A stretch of DNA of 9,960 bases from DASUSF01 sp036375275. Its GTDB lineage: Bacteria > Pseudomonadota > Alphaproteobacteria > Geminicoccales > Geminicoccaceae. The DNA lies in contig DASUSF010000333.1 of the NCBI GenBank assembly GCA_036375275.1, forward strand, positions 1-9,960, given 5' to 3'. The notes below the pieces were generated by a model. The model saw only the letters and a program-made list of their open reading frames with translations. It was not told the DNA's origin and did not search any database. The first letter of the stretch is position 1; every line of letters begins with the position of its first letter. Shown here piece by piece: positions 1 to 4,990 of the stretch. Position numbers and translations under genes: made by a program.

Positions 1-12
1 GAGCCGGGCCGA

Positions 13-1098
13 TCAGCCGTCCGGGCCCGCCGTGTCCCGGACGAGCGTCAGGCCGCGGTCGCGGAGCAGCACCGAGACGGCGGTGCCCGAAGGGAACGGG
101 CGGTCGACCTCGTGCAGGATCACGAACAGCTCTCCGAGTTCGGTGCTCACCCGGTACTCGATGTGGCTGCCGAGGTAGGTCGCCTTCAGCACCTCGCCGG
201 CAAGTGCATCGTTCCGCCGTTCCGCGACGAGGCCGATGGTCTCGGGGCGGAGCGCCAGATGCGCCGGGCCCGGCGCCAGCCCCCGGTGCGGCAGGTCGCG
301 CGTCAACGGTCCGATCCGGACCCTCGCCCGCTCGCCGTTCACGGCGGTGATCTCGGCTTCGACGAGGTTGGCGTCGCCGATGAAGTCGGCGACGAAGCGG
401 TCGACCGGCGCGTCGTAGAGCTCGTTTGGGGCTCCCGCCTGCGCGATCCCGGCGTCGCGCATCACGATGATGTGGTCCGAGACCGCGAGCGCCTCGCCCT
501 GGTCGTGAGTGACGTAGACCGAGGTCAGGCCGAGCTTCTGCTGCAGGTCGCGGATCTCCTCGCGCACCCGGCGGCGGAGCTTGGCGTCGAGGTTGCTGAG
601 CGGCTCGTCGAACAGCAGGACCTCGGGCTCGAGGACCAGGGCGCGGGCGACTGCGACCCGCTGCTGCTGACCGCCGGAAAGCTCGCTCGGCAGGCGCCGG
701 CCGTACCCGGCGAGGCCCACGAGCGCCAGTCCTTCTTCCGCCCGGGCGTGCGCCTCCGCCTTCCGCTGGCCGCCGACGACGAGCCCGTAGGCGACGTTGT
801 CGAGCACCGTCATGTGCGGGAAGAGGGCGTAGGACTGGAACACCATGCTGACGTCGCGCTCGGTCGCGGCGAGCGTGGTCACGTCCTCGTCGCCGATCAG
901 GATCCGGCCGGAGGTCGCGAGCTCGAGCCCTGCGATCAGGCGGAGCGTCGTGGTCTTGCCGCACCCGCTCGGCCCGAGCAGCGTCACCAGCGAGCCCGCC
1001 TCGACTCGGAATGAGACGTCCCGGACCGCGACCACCGGCCCGAAAGCCTTGCTCACGTGGTCGAACACGACCGGCGCCGCCTTGCCGCCGAGGCTCAT
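13..1098 (-). CDS. ABC transporter ATP-binding protein (FbpC/AfuC-like, importer ATPase)
   Basis: 361-residue ATPase that powers the importer encoded by the two upstream genes; it acts at the cytoplasmic face of the inner membrane. Visible motifs: Walker A GPSGCGKTT (42-50), Q-loop Gln88 in VFQSYALFPH, signature LSGGQ (140-144), Walker B LLFDEP (161-166) followed by the D-loop SNLD, and switch His198 in VTHDQ. After about residue 240 comes a C-terminal TOBE-like regulatory region (ALRPETIGL near 282-290), as in the CUT1/Fbp/Pot class. The length is normal for this class. The start is the ATG at 1098, which overlaps the permease stop as ATGA, with a GGGGAG ribosome site at 1107-1112 inside the permease gene, indicating translational coupling. 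An open frame continues upstream to 1917 but runs antisense to permease codons out of frame, so it is not used. Family assignment is firm; the substrate is set by the binding protein and remains uncertain. Confidence 0.93.
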   Translation of the reverse strand: MSLGGKAAPVVFDHVSKAFGPVVAVRDVSFRVEAGSLVTLLGPSGCGKTTTLRLIAGLELATSGRILIGDEDVTTLAATERDVSMVFQSYALFPHMTVLDNVAYGLVVGGQRKAEAHARAEEGLALVGLAGYGRRLPSELSGGQQQRVAVARALVLEPEVLLFDEPLSNLDAKLRRRVREEIRDLQQKLGLTSVYVTHDQGEALAVSDHIIVMRDAGIAQAGAPNELYDAPVDRFVADFIGDANLVEAEITAVNGERARVRIGPLTRDLPHRGLAPGPAHLALRPETIGLVAERRNDALAGEVLKATYLGSHIEYRVSTELGELFVILHEVDRPFPSGTAVSVLLRDRGLTLVRDTAGPDG

Positions 1099-3314
1099 GT
1101 CGCGGGCTCCCCGACCGGCTGCGCGGCGGCGACCGCGGTCGCGGGGCGGCGCCGGAGGCGGACCTCGCCGACCACCAGGTGCACCAGGACGATCGCCGCC
1201 AGCATGACCAGGATGAGCACGGAGGAGTACGCGATGGCGAGGCCGTAGTCGCCGTTCTCGACCCGCCCGATGATGTACGAGGTGGCCATGTCGTAGTGCG
1301 CGCTGACCAGGAAGATCACCGCGCTGATCGAGGTGATCGCGCGCACGAAGCTGTAGACCAGCGCGGCGACGATCGCCGGACGGAGCAGGGGCAGGATGAC
1401 CCGGCGGACGGTGGTGAAGCTCGAGGCCCCGAGCGTGAGCGAGGCCTCGTCCAGGCTGCGGTCGAGCTGGGACATCGCCGCGACGCCGGCGCGGACGCCG
1501 ACCGGCATGTTCCGGAACATGAAGCAGACGACGAGGATCACGCCGGTGCCGGTGATCTCGATCGGCGGCACGTTGAAGGCGAGGATGTAGCTGACCCCGA
1601 TCACGGTCCCGGGGATCGCGAACGACAGCATGGTGCCGAACTCGAACGCGTCCTTGCCGGCGAACCGCCGCCGGACCAGGAGGTAGGCGGTGAGCAGGCC
1701 GAGCGCGGCGGTGAGCGGCGCCGAGACGGCGGCGATGGTGAGCGTCGTGAAGAACGAGTTCCAGGCGGCGCCGGTCCAGATCAGGCCGTGCTCGCTGGGA
1801 ATGATCGCGAAGGCCTCGATGTAGTGCTCGAGCGTGAAGCTGTGGTCGTAGCCCCAGGTGCGCACGAACCCGCCGAACATGATCATCAGGTAGATGACGG
1901 CCGTCAGCGCGGCCCACGGGAGCGCCGTGGCGAAGGCGGCCGCCTTGACCGGCGCCGGCAGTCGGACGGGGTTCCCGGAATCGCCCTTGCCGGTGATCGT
2001 GGCGTAGGACTTCTGACCGAGCCAGCGGCGCTGGGCGTAGAAGGCGGAGAGCGTGAACGAGAGCAGGACGAGGGCGAGCACGGCGGCACGGCCCTGGTCG
2101 TACTGGGCGCCGACGATCGCGAAGAAGATCTCGGTCGAGAGCACGCCGTAGCTGCCGCCGAGCACCAGCGGGTTGCCGAAGTCCGCGAGACTCTCGATGA
2201 AGCCGAGCAGGAAGGCGTTGGCGAGGCCCGGGCGCATCAGCGGCAGGGTGACCGTGGTGAAGGTCTGCCAGCTCTTGGCGCGGAGCGTCTGCGACGCCTC
2301 CTCCATGGACGGGCTGACCCCTTCGACCACGCCGATCAGGACCAGGAAGGCGATCGGCGTGAACGCCAGCATCTGCGCGAACCAGATCCCGGGCAGGCCG
2401 TAGATCCAGCGCCCCGGCGAAACGTCGAACAGGTGCGAGATGAACTGCGTCACCGCGCCCGAGCGGCCGAACAGGAGGATCACGGCGAGGCCGATCACGA
2501 ACGGCGGGGTGATGATCGGGAGCACCGTGAGCAGCCGGAGGAAGCGCTTGGCGCGGAAGCCGGTCCGGGTCGCGATCAGCGCGAAGGCGAGGCCGAGGAG
2601 CGTGGTGCTGGCGCCGACCAGGGTCGCGAGCAGGAGCGAGTTCCAGGCGACGCCGCAGCTCACGCTGACCGACAGGCAGCGCAGCCCCCAGATCCGGTCG
2701 TCGAGCAGCTTGTCGACGAAGAGCGCCGGCGCGAACGCGCCGGCGTTGTCGCGGACCGCGCTCAGGAGGATCTGCACCACCGGGAAGAAGACGAAGGTCG
2801 CGACCAGCGCGACCACCGCGCCGATCGCCCCGACCACGAACACGTCGCCGTTGACCAGCCCCCGCGCCGCCATCCCCCGGGTCATCAGGAACAGGAAGGC
2901 GGCCGCGACCACGAGCGCGCCGTAGCCCATGCCGAACTGGCGGTCATCGAGCGGGCCGAACGCCTGCTCCAGGAACCCGTACTGCCAGCCGCGGATGCCG
3001 ATCGCGAAGCCCTGGGCCGCGAGCAGGGCGAGCCCGAGCATTCCGATCGCGATCAGGAGGCGGCCGAACGTGGGATCGCTCCGCCGCCGTCCGATGAGGA
3101 GACGAGGCGCGAGCAGCGGCAGGGCGAGCGGCAGCAGCCACCACTTGCCGTGGAGCAGGGCCTGGACGGGCGCGGGCGCCGCATCGTCATCGAGCGGCCA
3201 GTCCTCGATCAGCCACTCGAGCGACCAGAAGCCGTCGACGCCGTACCAGGGCAGGAGGGCGTAGCCGACCCAGCCGGCGACTGTCCAGAGGGCGACGTTC
3301 CGGTCGAGCTGCAC
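1095..3314 (-). CDS. ABC transporter permease, fused two-domain (FbpB/AfuB-like) with long N-terminal membrane extension
   Basis: 739-residue inner-membrane protein forming the translocation channel. Two binding-protein-dependent permease domains lie in tandem. Each has an EAA loop that docks on the ATPase: the first at about 339-359 (EASQTLRAKSW then LPL), the second at about 623-643 (EASLTLGASSF then LPL). Before the first domain there are roughly 220 residues with extra hydrophobic segments, at about 57-75, 84-102, 131-145 and 157-184. Such an extension is absent from classic FbpB but fits the larger AfuB-type permeases. The start is GTG at 3314: an in-frame TAG lies only four codons upstream (3324-3326) and AGAGGGG (3319-3325) serves as ribosome site, so no longer start is possible. 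It follows the binding protein after 166 bp and overlaps the ATPase by 4 bp. The likely partner is the binding protein at 3481-4518. Role as importer permease is secure; the substrate is not. Confidence 0.92.
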   Translation of the reverse strand: MQLDRNVALWTVAGWVGYALLPWYGVDGFWSLEWLIEDWPLDDDAAPAPVQALLHGKWWLLPLALPLLAPRLLIGRRRSDPTFGRLLIAIGMLGLALLAAQGFAIGIRGWQYGFLEQAFGPLDDRQFGMGYGALVVAAAFLFLMTRGMAARGLVNGDVFVVGAIGAVVALVATFVFFPVVQILLSAVRDNAGAFAPALFVDKLLDDRIWGLRCLSVSVSCGVAWNSLLLATLVGASTTLLGLAFALIATRTGFRAKRFLRLLTVLPIITPPFVIGLAVILLFGRSGAVTQFISHLFDVSPGRWIYGLPGIWFAQMLAFTPIAFLVLIGVVEGVSPSMEEASQTLRAKSWQTFTTVTLPLMRPGLANAFLLGFIESLADFGNPLVLGGSYGVLSTEIFFAIVGAQYDQGRAAVLALVLLSFTLSAFYAQRRWLGQKSYATITGKGDSGNPVRLPAPVKAAAFATALPWAALTAVIYLMIMFGGFVRTWGYDHSFTLEHYIEAFAIIPSEHGLIWTGAAWNSFFTTLTIAAVSAPLTAALGLLTAYLLVRRRFAGKDAFEFGTMLSFAIPGTVIGVSYILAFNVPPIEITGTGVILVVCFMFRNMPVGVRAGVAAMSQLDRSLDEASLTLGASSFTTVRRVILPLLRPAIVAALVYSFVRAITSISAVIFLVSAHYDMATSYIIGRVENGDYGLAIAYSSVLILVMLAAIVLVHLVVGEVRLRRRPATAVAAAQPVGEPAT

Positions 3315-3440
3315 CCGGCCCCTCTAGCGCAGGATCCGGTCGGACGGGACCGCCCCATGGCGATCCCGGCCGGATGAAGCTGCTCCGATGCAGCGAAACA
3401 GGGAAATCATCCTTCGACGAGCGCAGGGGCGTCGTGATCC

Positions 3441-3477
3441 GACGTGGTCCCGTCGCATCGAAGACCGCACGGGCGTC
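3441..3477 (-). other. Possible mRNA stem-loop between binding-protein and permease genes
   Basis: Just downstream of the binding-protein stop codon (minus strand) there are inverted arms CCCGT (3449-3453) and ACGGG (3469-3473). They can be extended inward by CG/CG past a one-base bulge and outward by GACG/CGTC (3441-3444 with 3474-3477) across a four-base bulge. No T-tract follows on the minus strand, so it does not look like an intrinsic terminator. A plausible role is to protect the upstream message and let the binding protein be made in excess over the membrane parts, as in many importer operons. This is inference from a short imperfect hairpin in GC-rich DNA. The rest of the 3315-3480 gap shows only the permease ribosome site. 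Confidence 0.22.
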
Positions 3478-3480
3478 CGC

Positions 3481-4518
3481 TCAGCGCGGCAGCGAGCCGA
3501 CCTCCTCGTCCCACTTCTTGAGCAGGCGGGTGCGCTCGTCGGAGCTGCCGTACTTTGCGAAGTCGTAGTCGATGAGCTCGATCTGCTCGAGGTCGGGCGC
3601 CTCCGGCGGGGCCTCCGCCGCGGCGTTGGACGGCACCTGGTAGGCCTGCGCCTGCTCCGCCAGCTCCTGCGCCTCGGCGGTCAGCGCCCAGTCGTACCAG
3701 GCCCTGGCCGCCTCGGGGTTGCGGGCGCCCTTGATGATGCTCATCGAGCCGATCTCGTAGCCGGTCCCCTCGCATGGCGAGACGATCTCGACCGGAAAGC
3801 CCTCGACCACCTGGGTCACCATGTCGTGCATGAAGGTGATGCCGATCGTGGTCTCGCCGCGCGCCGCCGCCTTGATCGGCGCCGAGCCCGACTTGGTGTA
3901 CTGGTTGACGTTCTTGTGCATCTCCTTCATCAGCTCGAAGGCCTCGTCCTCGCCGAACAGCTGCACGAGCGTGGCGAGCGTGGTGTAGGCGGTGCCCGAC
4001 GAGTTCGGGTTCGCCATCTGGATCTCGCCCCGGTAGGCCTCGTCGGTGAGGTCCGCCCAGCACTCCGGCGCCGGCAGGCCCTTCTCCTCCAGGACCTCCC
4101 TGTTGTAGCCGATGCCGAGCGCGCCGGCGTAGATGCCGACCGTCTTGTGGCCAGACTGCTCCGCCTGCTGCCGCGCCCAGTCGTGCAGCTCGTCGAGCAT
4201 CGGCGACTGGTACTCCTCGGTCAGGCCCTCCTCGGCCGCCTGCAGGTGCGGATCGCCCGTGCCGCCCCACCACACGTCGCCGCGCGGGTTCTGCGCCTCC
4301 GCCTTGATCTGGGCGAAGGTCTCGCCAGAGCTCTTCCGGGTCATCGCGACCTCGATCCCGGTCTTCTTCTGGAACTCCTCGACCATGACCTGGCACCACT
4401 CGATCTGCGGACTGCAGTAGAGGGTGAGCTCGTCGTCGGCCGCCGCGGCCGTGCCGAGCGGCAGGGCCACGAGCGCGGCCGCCGAGACCGCGCGTGCCGG
4501 AAGACTGAAACGCATCAT
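3481..4518 (-). CDS. Periplasmic substrate-binding protein of ABC importer (AfuA/FbpA family)
   Basis: 345-residue extracytoplasmic solute-binding protein, first gene of the importer operon. It begins with a Sec signal peptide: MMR, a hydrophobic stretch at about 11-23, and an AAAADD cleavage region near residue 26-27. The mature part opens LTLYCSPQIEWC and includes NPRGDVWWGGTGDPHLQAAE (77-96), typical of the iron(III)/AfuA group. The C-lobe ligand region reads GITFMHDMV (226-234), then SPCEGTGYEIG (247-257). Ferric-binding FbpA proteins have a Tyr-Tyr pair at the equivalent place; here it is His231-Asp232, like AfuA, a hexose-phosphate binder. The start is set by AGAGGAGG at 4523-4530. Two ATGs follow, at 4518 and 4515; the second has the better spacing (7 nt), so the true start may be one codon later. 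The open frame extends upstream to 4728 but those 70 residues lack protein character and would bury the signal peptide. Family is secure; ligand inferred. Confidence 0.9.
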   Translation of the reverse strand: MMRFSLPARAVSAAALVALPLGTAAAADDELTLYCSPQIEWCQVMVEEFQKKTGIEVAMTRKSSGETFAQIKAEAQNPRGDVWWGGTGDPHLQAAEEGLTEEYQSPMLDELHDWARQQAEQSGHKTVGIYAGALGIGYNREVLEEKGLPAPECWADLTDEAYRGEIQMANPNSSGTAYTTLATLVQLFGEDEAFELMKEMHKNVNQYTKSGSAPIKAAARGETTIGITFMHDMVTQVVEGFPVEIVSPCEGTGYEIGSMSIIKGARNPEAARAWYDWALTAEAQELAEQAQAYQVPSNAAAEAPPEAPDLEQIELIDYDFAKYGSSDERTRLLKKWDEEVGSLPR

Positions 4519-4726
4519 GGTGCCTCCTCTGGCTTCTTGTTTGTCTGCTCCGAGACTAAGCACATCGAGGCGGTCTGTCGAACCGGCTTCATCGCGATCT
4601 CTCGCGCAGCCGGAGGCGCCGTCGAACATTAAATCTGCCGGCCGGGGCCGCGCCGCCCGGAACCTCACCTGGAACCTCTCGTTGCACCATCGGGTGGCGT
4701 GACGCCTGAAGTGCGGGGTGAGGCTC
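4519..4726. promoter_or_regulatory. Divergent intergenic region, presumed to hold promoters of both operons
   Basis: 208 bp separate the divergent starts of the ABC importer (minus) and formate dehydrogenase (plus) operons, so both promoters should lie here. Parts of it are clearly less GC-rich than the genes (for example 4531-4565 and 4625-4635). I see no convincing -35/-10 pair on either strand. Visible small structures are a perfect inverted repeat CGCGA-TCTC-TCGCG (4593-4606), two copies of GTCGAAC (4577-4583, 4621-4627), and a direct repeat GGAACCTC (4659-4666, 4671-4678) spaced 12 bp start to start. Any could be an operator half-site, but each is short enough to arise by chance. No regulator gene lies next to the region in this window. 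Confidence 0.5.
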
Positions 4727-4963
4727 ATGGCGGACGACAGGGATCAGGTGGCCAAGACGTCGAGGCGGTCGAGGCGGTCGTTCTCGAGGCGGCGCCTGCT
4801 CGAAGGCGGCGCCGGTCTCGGCGGGGCTGCGGCAGCGGTTGCCGGGGTCGCCGGCGCGGCTCGGGCCGCGGACGACCCGGTGCCGCCGGAGGACGACCCG
4901 ATGCGGGTCCGATACCGCGAGACCGAGCACATCCGGGCGTTCTACCGACGGAGCCGCATGTGA
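4727..4963 (+). CDS. Small Tat-signal protein of formate dehydrogenase operon (FdhX-like, 'formate dehydrogenase region TAT target')
   Basis: 78-residue protein at the head of the formate dehydrogenase operon. It has a very basic N-terminus with a twin-arginine motif SRRRLLE (20-26), a Gly/Ala-rich hydrophobic core (27-45) and a likely cleavage site at ARAADD (45-50), leaving a mature tail of about 30 residues ending VRYRETEHIRAFYRRSR. This layout and the YRETEHIRAFY tail match the short Tat proteins that sit beside periplasmic formate dehydrogenases (TIGR02811-type; fdhX in Shewanella). Their exact role is not established; proposed roles are assembly or export of the complex. The ATG at 4727 follows GGGGTGAGG (4715-4723). 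A GTG at 4718 lies inside that ribosome site and is unlikely to be the start. The catalytic subunit begins 27 bp downstream. A 9-bp tandem repeat encodes the SRR-SRR part of the signal. Confidence 0.82.
   Translation: MADDRDQVAKTSRRSRRSFSRRRLLEGGAGLGGAAAAVAGVAGAARAADDPVPPEDDPMRVRYRETEHIRAFYRRSRM
4759..4780 (+). repeat. 9-bp tandem repeat GTCGAGGCG, about 2.4 copies
   Basis: GTCGAGGCG occurs at 4759-4767 and again at 4768-4776, followed by a partial third copy GTCG (4777-4780). It lies in frame within the small Tat protein and encodes Ser-Arg-Arg twice, then Ser. A related CTCGAGGCG at 4783-4791 encodes part of the presumed true SRRR motif. The repeat multiplies Arg pairs before the functional Tat motif and could vary in copy number by slippage without shifting the frame. 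Confidence 0.7.
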
Positions 4964-4990
4964 GCCGGACTGCGGGCGGGAGGACAGTCG

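Noticed and set aside
1099..1917. Extension of the ATPase frame upstream of its ATG
   Set aside because: It overlaps the permease out of frame, and the ATGA overlap with a ribosome site gives a convincing start at 1098.
1011..3377. A 788-codon plus-strand frame opposite the permease
   Set aside because: Its highly charged Arg/Asp/Glu composition is typical of the antisense of hydrophobic coding sequence; the minus strand encodes an evident permease.
3441..3480. Rho-independent terminator after the binding-protein gene
   Set aside because: A weak stem with bulges is present but no T-run follows on the minus strand, and the downstream permease and ATPase genes belong to the same importer.
4718..4726. 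GTG start for the small Tat protein
   Set aside because: The GTG is part of the GGGGTGAGG ribosome site that serves the ATG at 4727.
4519..4728. Seventy extra codons upstream of the binding-protein start
   Set aside because: A strong ribosome site (4523-4530) and a signal peptide directly after the ATG at 4518 fix the start; the extension would cover the divergent promoter region.
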